Source: Comamonas endophytica
GTDB taxonomy: Bacteria > Pseudomonadota > Gammaproteobacteria > Burkholderiales > Burkholderiaceae_C
Reading direction: 5' to 3'
NCBI RefSeq assembly: GCF_023634805.2
Contig: NZ_CP106881.1
Coordinates: 1,388,501 to 1,452,500, forward strand
DNA length: 64,000 nt
Both the position numbers and the translations under genes were made by a program. Below the pieces are notes generated by a model, which saw only the letters and a list, made by a program, of their open reading frames with translations, searched no databases and was not told the origin of the DNA. Position 1 is the stretch's first letter. The number at the start of each line of letters is the position of its first letter. Below are positions 48,686 through 58,767 of this stretch, piece after piece.

Positions 48686-50431
48686 ATGCACACTGTTGAA
48701 ACCGTCCTGCTGGTACTGATGCTTGGCGCCCTGACCGGCATCGCCGCCCGGTATGTACGCGCCATTCCGCTGCCCCTGATCCAGATCGCGCTGGGCGCAC
48801 TGATTGCCTGGCCGCAAAAGGGCCTGCACATCGCCTTCGATCCCGAGCTGTTCCTGCTGCTTTTCATTCCGCCGCTGCTGTTTTCCGACGGCGCGCGCAT
48901 CCCGAAGCGCGAGTTCTTCGCGCTCTACAAGCCGATCCTGAAGCTGGCGCTGGTATTGGTGCTGTTCACGGTACTCGGCCTGGGCTATCTGATCCACTGG
49001 ATGATTCCCGCAATGCCGCTGACGGTGGCCTTTGCGCTGGCCGCCGTGATCTCGCCCACCGATGCCGTGGCCGTCTCGGCCATCACGCGCAACCTGGGCA
49101 TGCCCGAGAAGACCATGCACGTGCTGGAAGGCGAATCGCTGCTCAACGATGCCTCCGGCCTGGTGGCGCTCAAATTCGCGGTGGCCGCGACGCTGACCGG
49201 CATGTTCTCCTGGGGCGAGGTCGCCAAGGACTTCACCTGGATGGCCGTCGGCGGCCTGGGCGTGGGCGCGGCGCTGGGCTGGGGCTTCAGCTATGCGCGC
49301 AGCGCCATCACGCGCCGCCTGGGCGATGTCGCCGCCACGCAGATGGTGCTGCTGCTCCTGCTGCTGCCCTTTGCGGCCTACATCGTCGGCGAGCAGATCG
49401 GCGTGTCGGGCATCCTGGCGGCCGTGGCCGCGGGGGTCGCCACCAATTTCGCCGACCTGGACCGCGGCGACTTCATCACCGAGCGCATGCAGAGCAACGC
49501 CACCTGGTCGATGGTCGAGGCCGCCTTCAACGGCGCGATCTTCCTGCTGCTGGGGCTGCAGCTGCCATCGATCATCGGCAGCACGCTGCTTGCGGCCGGC
49601 CACGAATGGTGGGTACTGGTCGGCTATGTGATCGCGATCTCGACCGCGCTGCTGCTGATGCGCTGGGGCTGGGTGACGCTGGGCGTGCAGCGCAGCTTCC
49701 GCCAGGCACACCGCCTGGGCAAGATGGCCGAGAAGCCCTCGCGCCTGCTGATCCTGGCCACCACCGTGGCCGGCATCCGCGGCGCCGTGACGCTGGCCGG
49801 CGCGCTGTCCGTGCCGCTGCTGCTGCCAAGCGGCGAGGCCTTTCCCGCGCGCGACCTGTTGATCTTCCTGGCCACGGGCACCATCCTGTTCACGCTGGTG
49901 CTGGCCAGCATCGCGCTGCCCTGGATCCTGCGCCACATGCCGCCCGCGCCCGAGCCCGAAACCGTGCGCGAGGAACGCCTGGCGCGCATTGCCGCGAGCC
50001 AGGCGGCGCTGTCGAGCATGGTGCTGACCGAAGAACAGTGCGAACTGCACGACGCCGACTGGCTGGCCCAGCGCCAGGAGGTGGTGGGCCGGCTGACGCA
50101 GGAATACCGCAACCGGCTGAACCTGCTGGACGACAGCAGCACCGCGGCCCTGTCGGTCGAGGCGCAGAACGAATCGCCCGAACTGGTGCTGCAGCGCAAG
50201 CTGCGCTATGTGATGGAACTGGAACTGCGCATCCACTGCCTGCAGCGGGAGCGCGAGGTCGTGTATGCCGAACGCCAGGCGCACCGCATCAATGACCAGA
50301 CGCTGCGCAACATGGTCAGCGAGCTCGATCTGGCCGAGGTCGCGCTGCGCAAGCGCCTGGCCGTCGCGCGGCGCGCAGCCGGGCTGCCGCTGGCCGACGG
50401 CGAGTCGGTTTCCGGGCATTCCGCGCATTGA
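48686..50431 (+). CDS. Na+/H+ antiporter, CPA1 family
   Basis: 581-residue monovalent cation/proton antiporter. The N-terminal ~400 residues form 12-13 membrane helices with [32 protein letters not shown] (the NDxxG cation site) and [18 protein letters not shown]. The C-terminal ~170 residues are a cytosolic, largely helical tail rich in Glu/Arg. It serves pH and Na+ homeostasis in the inner membrane. It is divergent from mccB, with a 124-bp gap; the ATG at 48686 was chosen because hydrophobic TM1 begins there. Confidence 0.92.
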   Translation: MHTVETVLLVLMLGALTGIAARYVRAIPLPLIQIALGALIAWPQKGLHIAFDPELFLLLFIPPLLFSDGARIPKREFFALYKPILKLALVLVLFTVLGLGYLIHWMIPAMPLTVAFALAAVISPTDAVAVSAITRNLGMPEKTMHVLEGESLLNDASGLVALKFAVAATLTGMFSWGEVAKDFTWMAVGGLGVGAALGWGFSYARSAITRRLGDVAATQMVLLLLLLPFAAYIVGEQIGVSGILAAVAAGVATNFADLDRGDFITERMQSNATWSMVEAAFNGAIFLLLGLQLPSIIGSTLLAAGHEWWVLVGYVIAISTALLLMRWGWVTLGVQRSFRQAHRLGKMAEKPSRLLILATTVAGIRGAVTLAGALSVPLLLPSGEAFPARDLLIFLATGTILFTLVLASIALPWILRHMPPAPEPETVREERLARIAASQAALSSMVLTEEQCELHDADWLAQRQEVVGRLTQEYRNRLNLLDDSSTAALSVEAQNESPELVLQRKLRYVMELELRIHCLQREREVVYAERQAHRINDQTLRNMVSELDLAEVALRKRLAVARRAAGLPLADGESVSGHSAH

Positions 50432-50530
50432 GCGGCGTGCGGGGGCAGGCGGTGTGCGGGGCATGACCATCAGCATACGGGTGCGCCCTGCGCCAATCAG
50501 GCCACAAAGGTTGCAATAATTGCCAGCACC

Positions 50531-51613
50531 ATGTCCACTCCCGCTCTGGTACGCGCATCTCAGCCACTGGCAACGCATGCCGCAGGGGGCCATCCGGCAC
50601 TGACGCCAATGGCCTTCGTGCAGGCCATCGTGCAGGCCTACGCGCAGCGTGGGCTGTCAGCCGAAGCAGCGTTGCAAAAGGCACAAATCGCGCCAGAGCG
50701 CGTGGCGCTTGCCGAAGCGCGCATCACTGCCATGCAGATGGAAGTGCTGTCGGACGCCGCCATGCGCGAGCTCGACGACGAGGCGCTGGGCTGGTTCGGC
50801 CGGCGCCTGCCCTGGGGCAGCTACGGCATGCTGGCGCGCGCCTCGATCAGCAGCGCCTCGCTGGGCCTGGCGCTGGCGCGCTGGTGCCGGCATCACGGCC
50901 TGCTGGCCGACGACATCGCGCTGGAGTTGCAGACCCACGGCGATACCGCCGAGCTGGCGATCAGCGAACAGCGACCCTTGGGCGCCATGCGCGAGTTCTG
51001 CCTGGTGTCGGTACTGCGCAATATCCACGGCCTGGCCAGCTGGCTGATCGATGCGCGCCTGCCGCTGCTGGAAGCCGGCTTTCCGTTCGCGCCTCCGGCG
51101 CACGCCGATGCCTACACGGTGCTGTTTCCCGTGGCCGCGCCCACGGGTGTGCGCTTTGGTGCCGACCGCGCGCACCTGCGTTTCGACGCCCGCTTTCTCG
51201 CGCTGCCATTGGCGCGTGACGAAGCCGCGCTGCAACAGATGCTGCAGCGCGCGCTGCCGCTCACCGTGCGCCCTTACCGCCGCGACCGGCCGCTGGCGCA
51301 GCGCGTGCGCCGGCTGCTGGTGGCCGATGCGCAATCGCTGCACACGGCCGCCACGCTGGCCGAGCAACTGCACCTCTCGGCGCGCAGCCTGCACCGCCAG
51401 CTCAAGGACGAAGGCAGCTCGCTGCAGGCGCTCAAGGACCAGGTGCGGCGCGAGCGCGCGCTGGCGCTGCTGCAGCGCACGCAGCAGCCTATCAAGCGCG
51501 TGGCGCTGGCCTGCGGCTTTGCCAGCGAGAAAAGCTTCATGCGCGCGTTCCGCCAATGGACCGGCGACACGCCGGCGCAATACCGCCGGCGCAGCAACGC
51601 GCTGCCGGAATGA
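50531..51613 (+). CDS. AraC-family transcriptional regulator (OruR/ArgR-like, PF12625-type N-domain)
   Basis: 360-residue regulator. Residues ~25-215 match the arabinose-binding-like domain (PF12625) common in AraC relatives such as OruR/MmsR-type regulators (YGMLARASISSASLGLALAR, then FCLVSVLRNIHGLASWLI). The C-terminal AraC DNA-binding domain has two helix-turn-helix units: LAEQLHLSARSLHRQLKDEG and IKRVALACGFASEKSFMRAF followed by QWTGDTPAQYRR. It lies 99 bp after the antiporter on the same strand. The ligand and target are unknown. Confidence 0.9.
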   Translation: MSTPALVRASQPLATHAAGGHPALTPMAFVQAIVQAYAQRGLSAEAALQKAQIAPERVALAEARITAMQMEVLSDAAMRELDDEALGWFGRRLPWGSYGMLARASISSASLGLALARWCRHHGLLADDIALELQTHGDTAELAISEQRPLGAMREFCLVSVLRNIHGLASWLIDARLPLLEAGFPFAPPAHADAYTVLFPVAAPTGVRFGADRAHLRFDARFLALPLARDEAALQQMLQRALPLTVRPYRRDRPLAQRVRRLLVADAQSLHTAATLAEQLHLSARSLHRQLKDEGSSLQALKDQVRRERALALLQRTQQPIKRVALACGFASEKSFMRAFRQWTGDTPAQYRRRSNALPE

Positions 51614-51616
51614 GCC

Positions 51617-52282
51617 TCAGGCCCCCAGCAAGGCGGGCAGCTCCGCCATCGAGCGCATGACCCGCGCCACGCCCGCATCCAGCAGCATCTGCGGCGTGGC
51701 ATGCAGCACCGGATCAGGGCAGTAGCCCCACACCGTGGCTCCAGCCGCCAGGCCTGCCTCGATGCCCGGCACCGAATCCTCGATCACCAGGCAGCGCTCG
51801 GGCGCCACGCCCAGCGCCGCGGCCGCCGCCAGGTATACGTCGGGAAAGGGCTTGGAGCGCGGCGTCTCGTGGCCGCTGAACACCTTGCCTTCGAAATACG
51901 GCGCCATGCCGACCTGGGTCAGCTGCATCTCCACCTTGAAGCGGTCCGCGCCCGAAGCCACCGCAATGCGCCCCTGCAGCAGCCGGTGCGCGGCCTGCAC
52001 CGCATCGAGCGCCCCGTCGATGGCCAGCAGCTGCGCGCGCAGCTGTTCGTTGCGGCGCGCATAGAACGCCGCCATCCACTCGTCGGTCAACGGTTTTCCG
52101 GTCGCCGCCTTGATGCGCGCCGCCTCGCTGCGCACCGTGCGGCCGATGAAGACGCGCATGCACTCCTCGGCCGAGATCGGCCAGCCCGATTCATTGAGCA
52201 TGCCGCACAGCACCGTATTGGTAATGGCCTCGCTGTCGACGAGCACGCCGTCGCAGTCAAACAGGATCGCTTCGAATTGCAT
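51617..52282 (-). CDS. HAD-IA family phosphatase (phosphoglycolate-/beta-phosphoglucomutase-like)
   Basis: 221-residue cytosolic hydrolase. Motif I is ILFDCDGVLVDSEAIT, motif II VASGAD (its Ser replaces the usual Ser/Thr), motif III Lys at PRSKPFPDVY, and motif IV CLVIEDSVPGIEAGLAAG. A helical type-1 cap spans residues 17-85. The closest general resemblance is to 6-phosphogluconate- or sugar-phosphatases such as YieH, but the substrate is open. Converges with the AraC gene (3-bp gap). Upstream lies the repeat array R6. Confidence 0.88.
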   Translation of the reverse strand: MQFEAILFDCDGVLVDSEAITNTVLCGMLNESGWPISAEECMRVFIGRTVRSEAARIKAATGKPLTDEWMAAFYARRNEQLRAQLLAIDGALDAVQAAHRLLQGRIAVASGADRFKVEMQLTQVGMAPYFEGKVFSGHETPRSKPFPDVYLAAAAALGVAPERCLVIEDSVPGIEAGLAAGATVWGYCPDPVLHATPQMLLDAGVARVMRSMAELPALLGA

Positions 52283-52332
52283 TGTTCGTGCCGGCTTGGG
52301 CCGGCGTTCTCCGTGGATTCAAAAACACTTCG

Positions 52333-52566
52333 CTTGAGGGCAGGCCGTTCATGGTTCGACGGGGCCGCCCAGGCAGGTTCACCACGAGCGGTTTGTACCG
52401 TTCCCCCTGAGCCTGGCGCAAAACCGTCCGCCCTGACCCTGTCGCAAAACCGTTCGCCCTGAGCCTGGCGCAAAACCGTTCGCCCTGAGCCTGTCGCAAA
52501 ACCGTTCGCCCTGCCTGGCGCAAAACCGTTCGCCCTGAGCCTGTCGAAGGGTGGACGGCCTGCCCT
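52333..52566. repeat. dispersed repeat block R6 with 26-bp tandem array
   Basis: This fills most of the 316-bp gap between the YchJ-like and HAD genes. It starts with a CAGGCCGTTCATGGTTCGAC copy carrying the GGGGCCGCCCAGG insert, then (52398-52551) six tandem units of 26 bp reading CCGTTCGCCCTGAGCCTGGC then GCAAAA; unit 5 lacks two bases (AG). The last unit ends TGTCGAAGGGTGGACGG as in the dispersed copies. Confidence 0.9.
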
Positions 52567-52598
52567 ACAGGAACCGGCTTGCTGTCACCCCTGCGCAC

Positions 52599-53009
52599 TT
52601 AAAACTGATCCCCATCGACATAGAACCACCGTCCCTCCTCCCGCACAAACCGGCTGCGCTCATGCAACCGCACGGCCCGCCCCGCCACCCGGTAACGCGC
52701 CACGAACTCGACCTCAGCCCGGTCCTCGCGCGTCACCTGGAAGTCCTTCACGCTCAACCCCAGCCAACGCACCCCCGGCTCGAAATCCAAGGTTGCCGGA
52801 CGCTGGCTGGCATGCCAGGTGGCCTGCAGATAAGCCACATCCTCCAGCACGAACGCGCTATAGCGCGAGCGCATCAGATGCTCGGCATCGGGTGCAGGCG
52901 TGGTCTCGAAATGCGCGATGAAGCGCGCGCAGCAGCCCGCATAGGACAGCACGCGCCCCTTGGCATCGGCCCGTCCGCAGGGACAGGCAGCAAGCTCGGC
53001 CTGCGCCAT
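52599..53009 (-). CDS. YchJ-like protein (UPF0225, SEC-C motif)
   Basis: 136-residue protein of the YchJ family: N-terminal CPCGRADA ... YAGCCARFI zinc-binding (SEC-C-like) part, then [21 protein letters not shown] and an NTF2-like fold ending [20 protein letters not shown]. Function is unknown. It is the last gene of the minus-strand series from liuA, 113 bp after the acyl-CoA dehydrogenase gene, so membership of the operon is uncertain. Confidence 0.88.
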   Translation of the reverse strand: MAQAELAACPCGRADAKGRVLSYAGCCARFIAHFETTPAPDAEHLMRSRYSAFVLEDVAYLQATWHASQRPATLDFEPGVRWLGLSVKDFQVTREDRAEVEFVARYRVAGRAVRLHERSRFVREEGRWFYVDGDQF

Positions 53010-53122
53010 CAGAGCCGCCCGCCTGCGGGCATGGTGGAATCAGGGAGTGGGGCGTGCATGGAAATTCCTTCAAGGGCCAGCCCGCCATTTTGCCTGCGCC
53101 CGGGCCGCTCCAGCCCCACGGT

Positions 53123-54253
53123 TCACGCCAGCGCGCGCTGGATGATGATCTTCTGCACGTCGCTCGTGCCTTCATAGATCTGGCACACCCGCACATCGCG
53201 ATAGATGCGCTCGACCGGAAAATCGCTGACCACGCCATACCCTCCCAGCGTCTGGATCGCTGCGCTGCACACGCGCTCCGCCATCTCGCTGGCAAACAGC
53301 TTGGCCATGGCCGCCTCCTGCAGGCAGGGCCGGCCCGCATCGCGCAGGCTGGCCGCATGCCAGATCAGCTGCCGCGCCGCTTCCAGCTGCGTCGCGCATT
53401 CGGCCAGCCTGAAGCCCACGGCCTGGTGCTGCAGGATCGGCTGCCCGAAGCTCTCGCGCTCCCTGGCATATTGCAGCGCCACCTCGAAGGCGCTGCGCGC
53501 CATGCCCAGGCTCTGCGCCGCAATGCCGATGCGCCCGCCTTCCAGCGCCGACAGCGCGATCCTGTAACCCTCGCCCTCGGCGCCCAGCAGGTTGGCGGCC
53601 GGAATGCGGCAGCCCTCGAAGCGGATCTGCGCCGTGTCGCTGCTGTGCTGGCCCAGCTTGTCCTCCAGGCGCGCCACCACATAGCCTGGCGCGCTGGTCG
53701 GCACCAGGAAGGCGCTCATGCCCTTCTTGCCCGCGGCCTTGTCGGTGACCGCGATCACGATCGCCACCTGGCCGTTCTGCCCGCTGGTGATGAACTGCTT
53801 GTCGCCATCGATCACATAGTCGTCGCCCTCCTTGCGCGCCGTGGTGCGCAGCGAGGACGCATCCGAGCCCGCATGCGGCTCGGTCAGGCAGAACGCGCCC
53901 AGCATCTCGCCGCGCGCCAGCGGTACCAGCCACTGCTGCTTCTGCGCTTCGCTGCCATAGCGCATCAGGATGGCATTGACCGGGCAGTTGGTCACGCTGA
54001 TGGCGGTGCTCGTGCCGCCATCGCCGGCCGCGATCTCCTCGAGCACCAGCGCCAGGCTCAGCGTGTCCAGCCCCGCGCCGCCATAGGCCTCGGGCACGCA
54101 GATGCCATAGGCGCCGAGCGCGGCCAGGCCCTGGTGCACGTCCCGGGGGAAGTGGTGTTCCTTGTCCCAGCGCGCCGCGTGCGGCCAGATTTCCTGGCGC
54201 GCGAAGTCGCGCACCGCATCGCGGATCATTTCCTGGTCGGGGGTCAGCAGCAT
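53123..54253 (-). CDS. acyl-CoA dehydrogenase (short/branched-chain type)
   Basis: 376-residue FAD enzyme oxidising an acyl-CoA to its enoyl-CoA, passing electrons to ETF. Landmarks: [20 protein letters not shown] (FAD/substrate site), [35 protein letters not shown], and the catalytic Glu in [11 protein letters not shown], the position used by short- and medium-chain enzymes rather than isovaleryl-CoA dehydrogenase. The exact acyl chain is unknown. It lies downstream of the SDR gene in the liuA block. Confidence 0.92.
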   Translation of the reverse strand: MLLTPDQEMIRDAVRDFARQEIWPHAARWDKEHHFPRDVHQGLAALGAYGICVPEAYGGAGLDTLSLALVLEEIAAGDGGTSTAISVTNCPVNAILMRYGSEAQKQQWLVPLARGEMLGAFCLTEPHAGSDASSLRTTARKEGDDYVIDGDKQFITSGQNGQVAIVIAVTDKAAGKKGMSAFLVPTSAPGYVVARLEDKLGQHSSDTAQIRFEGCRIPAANLLGAEGEGYRIALSALEGGRIGIAAQSLGMARSAFEVALQYARERESFGQPILQHQAVGFRLAECATQLEAARQLIWHAASLRDAGRPCLQEAAMAKLFASEMAERVCSAAIQTLGGYGVVSDFPVERIYRDVRVCQIYEGTSDVQKIIIQRALA

Positions 54254-54294
54254 CTCTTTTGTCTCCGTTGTGTTCGTTCTGTTGTTGCCGCGCG

Positions 54295-54966
54295 CTACCA
54301 GCTGTCGGCGCGCCGCCCGTCATGGTGCAGCAGCCGGCCGGCATCCTCGGGCCCGGCGCCCGCCAGCGTGGCGCGCATGCCCTGCACGCTTTGCTCGACC
54401 GAAAGCGGCGCGCCGGCGCCGCCCATCTCGGTGCGCACCCAGCCCGGATCGATGGTCACGAGCAGCGCGCCGGGCCAGCCATGCCGGGCCGCGGCCACCG
54501 CCATGTTCAGCGCCGCCTTGCTGCAGCGATAGAGCCAGGAATGGTCGTTGTCCACATGGCCGATCTGGGCCATGCTGCTGGAGATGAAGGCAAACTTGCC
54601 GCCGGCGGCCTGGACCATCGGCGCCACCTGCGGCAGCGCCTGCATGGCGCCCAGCAGGTTGGTGTGCATGACACGGTCGAACTCCTGCTGCGTCGGCGGA
54701 TTGGCCGAGCGCTGATGGTCCAGCACGCCCGCCACATACCACGCATGGTCGAACTTCTCGCCATCGAGCAGCCAGGCCAGCCCGCTGACGGACTGCGGCT
54801 GCGCCACATCGACCAGATGCACCGCCGCCGCTCCCAGCGCCAGCAGCGCGTCGCGGTCCCCGGCACGGCGCACCGTGGCAATCACGCGGTCGCCGTTGTC
54901 GATGTACTGCCGCGCCAGCTCGTGGCCGATGCCGCGCGACGCTCCGATCACCAATACCTGCGCCAT
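54295..54966 (-). CDS. short-chain dehydrogenase/reductase (SDR)
   Basis: 223-residue Rossmann oxidoreductase. The cofactor motif is VIGASRGIGHELARQY, followed by Asp at VHLVDV. NNAG is replaced by YVAGVL. The catalytic residues are in FAFISSSM (Ser) and WLYRCSKAALN (Tyr-x3-Lys). This resembles the small C-factor/YbbO-like SDR group. The substrate is unknown. It lies 41 bp upstream of the acyl-CoA dehydrogenase gene and 42 bp downstream of the PNPOx-like gene. Confidence 0.9.
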   Translation of the reverse strand: MAQVLVIGASRGIGHELARQYIDNGDRVIATVRRAGDRDALLALGAAAVHLVDVAQPQSVSGLAWLLDGEKFDHAWYVAGVLDHQRSANPPTQQEFDRVMHTNLLGAMQALPQVAPMVQAAGGKFAFISSSMAQIGHVDNDHSWLYRCSKAALNMAVAAARHGWPGALLVTIDPGWVRTEMGGAGAPLSVEQSVQGMRATLAGAGPEDAGRLLHHDGRRADSW

Positions 54967-55008
54967 GGCGCCTCCTGTCTGTGAAAAAACGCCCGTCCTT
55001 GCACGCAG

Positions 55009-55635
55009 CTACGTCTGCCCCTGTTCCCGGGCAATCTGATGCGCGTAGCGCGCCACCATGACTTCCTGCGGCTCCGCCGGCGCCTGCAGGCCCATCTGCG
55101 CCTGCACCATCTCGTTCAGGCTGGGCATGGTGGTGCGCGGCACCTGCGCCTCGGCTTTCCACAGCCGCGAGCGCATCAACGCCTTGGCGCAGTGCAGATA
55201 GGCCTCCTGCACATTGACCTCGATCACCAGCCGCGTGCGCGCGTGCTCGGTACGGAACAGCGCCGTGTAATGCGCCTCGTCGCGCAGCCGCGCCGTGCCG
55301 TTCACGCGCAGCGTCTCGTCGAAGCCCGGCACCAGGAACAGCAGCCCGATGCGCGGGTCGTGCAGCAGGTTGCTCAGGCTGTCGAGCCGGTTGTTGCCGC
55401 CCGCATCGGGCAGCAGCAGCGTGTTCTTGTCGGGCGCCTTGACGAACCCCGGCACGCCGCCGCGCGGCGAGGCATCGAGCAGCGCCCCGGACGGCCCCGC
55501 GGTCGACAGAATGCACAGCGGCGAAAGCGCGATGAAACGCAGGCAATAGCGGTCCAGGTCCACCTGCTCCTTGAGCAGGGCCCGCTCCGCCGGCGCGTCA
55601 TAGAGCGCGCGCAGCTGCTCTTCGTTGGTGATCAC
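55009..55635 (-). CDS. pyridoxamine 5'-phosphate oxidase-family flavoprotein (MSMEG_1061-type)
   Basis: 208-residue split-barrel FMN protein. Typical segments: CLRFIALSPLCILSTAGPSG, LDASPRGGVPGFVKAPDKN, NNRLDSLSNLLHDPRIGLLFLVPG and TLRVNGTARLRDE. Such proteins are F420/FMN-dependent reductases or PNPOx-like enzymes; the reaction here is unknown. The GTG start was chosen because GGAGGGGAG stands 6 bases before it and no ATG is available nearby. It lies 47 bp after the thiolase gene. Confidence 0.87.
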   Translation of the reverse strand: MITNEEQLRALYDAPAERALLKEQVDLDRYCLRFIALSPLCILSTAGPSGALLDASPRGGVPGFVKAPDKNTLLLPDAGGNNRLDSLSNLLHDPRIGLLFLVPGFDETLRVNGTARLRDEAHYTALFRTEHARTRLVIEVNVQEAYLHCAKALMRSRLWKAEAQVPRTTMPSLNEMVQAQMGLQAPAEPQEVMVARYAHQIAREQGQT

Positions 55636-55682
55636 GTGTGACTCCCCTCCACGGCCGGCGATGCGCCGGCCCTTCAGCGAGC

Positions 55683-56864
55683 TTAAACCAGTTCGATGGC
55701 CATTGCCGTGCCTTCGCCGCCGCCGATGCACAGCGTGGCCAGGCCGCGCTTCTTGCCACGGTTCTGCAGCGCATGCACCAGCGTCACCAGGATGCGCGCG
55801 CCGCTGGCGCCGATCGGGTGGCCCAGCGCGCAGGCGCCGCCATGCACGTTGACGATGTCATGCGACACGCCCAGCTCGGCCATCAGCGCCAGCGGCACCA
55901 CGGCAAAGGCCTCGTTGACTTCCCACAGATCGACGTCCTCCACCTTCCAGCCGGCCTTCTTCAGCGCCTTCTGCGTGGCACCGACCGGCGCCGTGGTGAA
56001 CCACTCCGGCGCCTGGGCAAAGCTGGCATGCGCGACGATGCGCGCCAGCGGCTTGCAGCCCAGCTCCCGCGCCGTCGACTCGCGCATCAGCACCAGCGCC
56101 GCCGCGCCGTCATTGATGCTCGAGCTCGAGGCGGCGGTGATCGTGCCGTCCTTCTTGAACGCCGGCTTCAGGCTGGCGATCTTGTCGAGCCGCGCCTTGG
56201 CCGGGCCTTCGTCCACGCTCACCACCACATCGCCCTTGCGCGTGGACACCGTGACCGGCGTGATCTCGGCATCGAAGGCGCCGCTTTGCGCCGCCGCCTG
56301 GGCGCGCTTCACGCTGGCCGTGGCAAACGCATCCTGCTGCTCGCGCGTGAACTGGTACTTGGCCGCGCAATCCTCGCCAAAGGTGCCCATCGAGCGGCCC
56401 GGCTCGTAGGCGTCTTCCAGGCCGTCGAGCATCATGTGGTCGAAGATCCGGTCATGGCCCATACGGTAGCCGCCGCGGCCCTTCTTCAGCAGATAGGGCG
56501 CGTTGGTCATGCTCTCCATGCCGCCCGCCACCATCACATCGCGGCTGCCCGCGACCAGCTGGTCATGCGCCAGGATCGTCGCCTCCATGCCCGCGCCGCA
56601 CATCTTCGACAGCGTCACGGCCCCGGTGCTCTGCGGCAGCCCGCCCTTGAAGCCCGCCTGGCGCGCCGGCGCCTGACCCTGGCCGGCCATCAGGCAGTTG
56701 CCGAACAGCACCTCGTCGACCTTCTCGGGCGCGATACCGGCGCGCTCGACGGCCGCGCGAATGGCCGCGCCGCCCAGGTCATGCGCCGCCAGCTCGGAAA
56801 AATCGCCCTGGAAGGCGCCCATGGGAGTGCGGGCAGCGCCCACGATCACAATGGCTTCGGTCAT
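55683..56864 (-). CDS. acetyl-CoA C-acetyltransferase (thiolase)
   Basis: 393-residue thiolase II-type enzyme, which interconverts acetoacetyl-CoA and two acetyl-CoA. The nucleophile Cys lies in LSKMCGAGMEA (about residue 90), His in NVHGGACALGHPIGASGAR, and the second Cys in LATLCIGGGEGTAMAIE. In this neighbourhood it would consume the acetoacetyl-CoA made from the acetoacetate released by HMG-CoA lyase; the CoA-transferase needed for activation is not in the window. It lies 42 bp downstream of aceK. Confidence 0.94.
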   Translation of the reverse strand: MTEAIVIVGAARTPMGAFQGDFSELAAHDLGGAAIRAAVERAGIAPEKVDEVLFGNCLMAGQGQAPARQAGFKGGLPQSTGAVTLSKMCGAGMEATILAHDQLVAGSRDVMVAGGMESMTNAPYLLKKGRGGYRMGHDRIFDHMMLDGLEDAYEPGRSMGTFGEDCAAKYQFTREQQDAFATASVKRAQAAAQSGAFDAEITPVTVSTRKGDVVVSVDEGPAKARLDKIASLKPAFKKDGTITAASSSSINDGAAALVLMRESTARELGCKPLARIVAHASFAQAPEWFTTAPVGATQKALKKAGWKVEDVDLWEVNEAFAVVPLALMAELGVSHDIVNVHGGACALGHPIGASGARILVTLVHALQNRGKKRGLATLCIGGGEGTAMAIELV

Positions 56865-56906
56865 TTCTTGTCTCCTCCGTTGAAAAAATGAATGGACGCC
56901 CGGCGC

Positions 56907-58736
56907 TCAGCGCGCCAGCGGGTCGTCCGCGAGATTCCAGGCAAAGCGCCGTTCGCGCTCGTAGGGAAAAACATCGTGCACATGCCCTGCGCGGATGCGC
57001 TCCTGGTGCGACTGCCAGAACGCGGGCTCGAGCAGATCGGCATGGTGCTGCATGAAGACCTCGCGCACCGCCGGATGGCCCAGCAGGAAAGGTGCGAAGC
57101 TCTGCGGGAACACATCGCGCGGGCCCACCGCCCACCACACCTCGCCGCTCATCTCGTCCTCCTCGTTGCGCGGTTTCGGCACCTCGCGGAAGTTGCAGTC
57201 GGTGAGGTATTCGATCTCGTCGTAGTCGTAGAACACCACCCGCCCATTGCGCGTCACGCCGAAATTCTTCCAGAGCATGTCGCCCGGAAAGATATTGGCC
57301 GCCACCAGGTCCTTGATCGCATTGCCATACTCGACCACGCAGCGCGCCAGCTGCGCCTGGGCATTGGCATCGCCCGGCCCGGCCTCCAGCGCTTCCTGCA
57401 GATACAGATTGAGTGGAATCATGCGCCGCTCTATGTACAGATGGCGGATGATGACCTCGATGCGCCCGTCGCCATCGCGGTCGCTGATCTCCAGCTGGCT
57501 GGGCGCGAATTGCTGGATCTCGTCGATCAGCGCATCCTCGAAACGCTCGCGCGGAAACGCCACCAGGCGGTATTCCAGCGTATCCGCCATGCGGCCGACG
57601 CGGTCGTGATGCTTCACCAGCTGGTACTTGGCTTTGACCTGCGCGCGCGTGGTGTCCTTCTGCGGCGGGAAATGGTCCCTGATCAGCTTGAACACATAGG
57701 GAAAGCTCGGCAGGTCGAACACCAGCATCACCATGCCCTTGATGCCCGGCGCGATGCGCAGCTGGTCGCTGGAGTAGCGCAGGTGGTGCAGGAAATCGCG
57801 GTAGAACAGCGTCTTGCCCTGCTTGGCCAGGCCCAGCGCGGTGTAGATCTCGGCGCGCGGCTTGCGCGGCAGCATGCTGCGCAGGAAATGCACATAGGCG
57901 CTCGGGATTTCCATGTCCACCATGAAGTAGGCGCGCGCAAAGCTGAACAGCGCCTGCAGGTCCTCCTCGCCAAACAGCACGGCATCGATCACCAGAGCGC
58001 CGCGCGGTCCGTGCAGCAGCGGCAGCACCAGCGGCATCTCGGCGTAGCCGTTGATCAGCTTCGCCACCAGGTACGCGCCCTTGTTGCGGTAGAACAGGCT
58101 CGACAGCACCTGGATCTGGAAATTCGCGCGCAGCCGCCCCAGCATCTCCTGGCGCGCAATCGCCTGCTCCACCGCCGCCAGATCGCGCGGCAGATCCTCG
58201 AAGTCGCGCTGCAGCTCCAGATCGGCAATGATTCTCTGCAGCGTCGCCAGCAGCGGCCGCGGCGCTTCGCTGCGCTGCGGGTAATAGGCGCGGTAGGTCG
58301 GGCGCGCGCTTGGGGCCTCGTTCTCTATGTATTCCGTGCTCACCGCGGGCCGCACGAAGATGAAATCGTTCTGGAAGTGCGTGCGGTGCAGGATCTGCGT
58401 CGTCACCGAGTTGAAGAAGGTCTCGGCCAGCTCGGGCTGGAAGTGATTGACCAGCAGCCCGATGTAGTGGAGCTTCGCCTGCTGCCACACCGCCATCGGC
58501 AGCGCCCCGGCGCCAAAGTCCTGCTCCAGGCGCCGGACGCACTCCTTGACGCGCAGGTCATAGAACTCGATGCGCTCGCGCTGCGCGCGCTGCTGGCCAT
58601 GCCAGTCGGCGGCCTCGAAGCGCTGCTTGGCGCGCGCCGACTCCGAGCGGAACAGCTGGTAATGCCGATTGAAGCCATCCAGCATGGCCTGGGCGATATC
58701 GAAAGCCTGCGGTGCATCGAGACGCTGGGGAAACAT
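56907..58736 (-). CDS. aceK: isocitrate dehydrogenase kinase/phosphatase
   Basis: 609-residue bifunctional enzyme that phosphorylates isocitrate dehydrogenase to divert isocitrate into the glyoxylate shunt, and reverses this. Matching segments are [34 protein letters not shown] (nucleotide loop region), [21 protein letters not shown] and [17 protein letters not shown], containing the catalytic Asp used by both activities. ATG giving [16 protein letters not shown] was chosen. In enterobacteria aceK sits with aceBA; here it lies between carbonic anhydrase and thiolase genes in the liuA block. Confidence 0.96.
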   Translation of the reverse strand: MFPQRLDAPQAFDIAQAMLDGFNRHYQLFRSESARAKQRFEAADWHGQQRAQRERIEFYDLRVKECVRRLEQDFGAGALPMAVWQQAKLHYIGLLVNHFQPELAETFFNSVTTQILHRTHFQNDFIFVRPAVSTEYIENEAPSARPTYRAYYPQRSEAPRPLLATLQRIIADLELQRDFEDLPRDLAAVEQAIARQEMLGRLRANFQIQVLSSLFYRNKGAYLVAKLINGYAEMPLVLPLLHGPRGALVIDAVLFGEEDLQALFSFARAYFMVDMEIPSAYVHFLRSMLPRKPRAEIYTALGLAKQGKTLFYRDFLHHLRYSSDQLRIAPGIKGMVMLVFDLPSFPYVFKLIRDHFPPQKDTTRAQVKAKYQLVKHHDRVGRMADTLEYRLVAFPRERFEDALIDEIQQFAPSQLEISDRDGDGRIEVIIRHLYIERRMIPLNLYLQEALEAGPGDANAQAQLARCVVEYGNAIKDLVAANIFPGDMLWKNFGVTRNGRVVFYDYDEIEYLTDCNFREVPKPRNEEDEMSGEVWWAVGPRDVFPQSFAPFLLGHPAVREVFMQHHADLLEPAFWQSHQERIRAGHVHDVFPYERERRFAWNLADDPLAR

Positions 58737-58767
58737 CGCGCAGGCCGTTCGGTGCCGGTAGTGCCGC

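Noticed and set aside
52398..52551. Six-unit direct repeat considered as a CRISPR array
   Set aside because: Units are contiguous 26-bp tandem copies with no variable spacers and no cas genes nearby; it is an expansion of the dispersed repeat.
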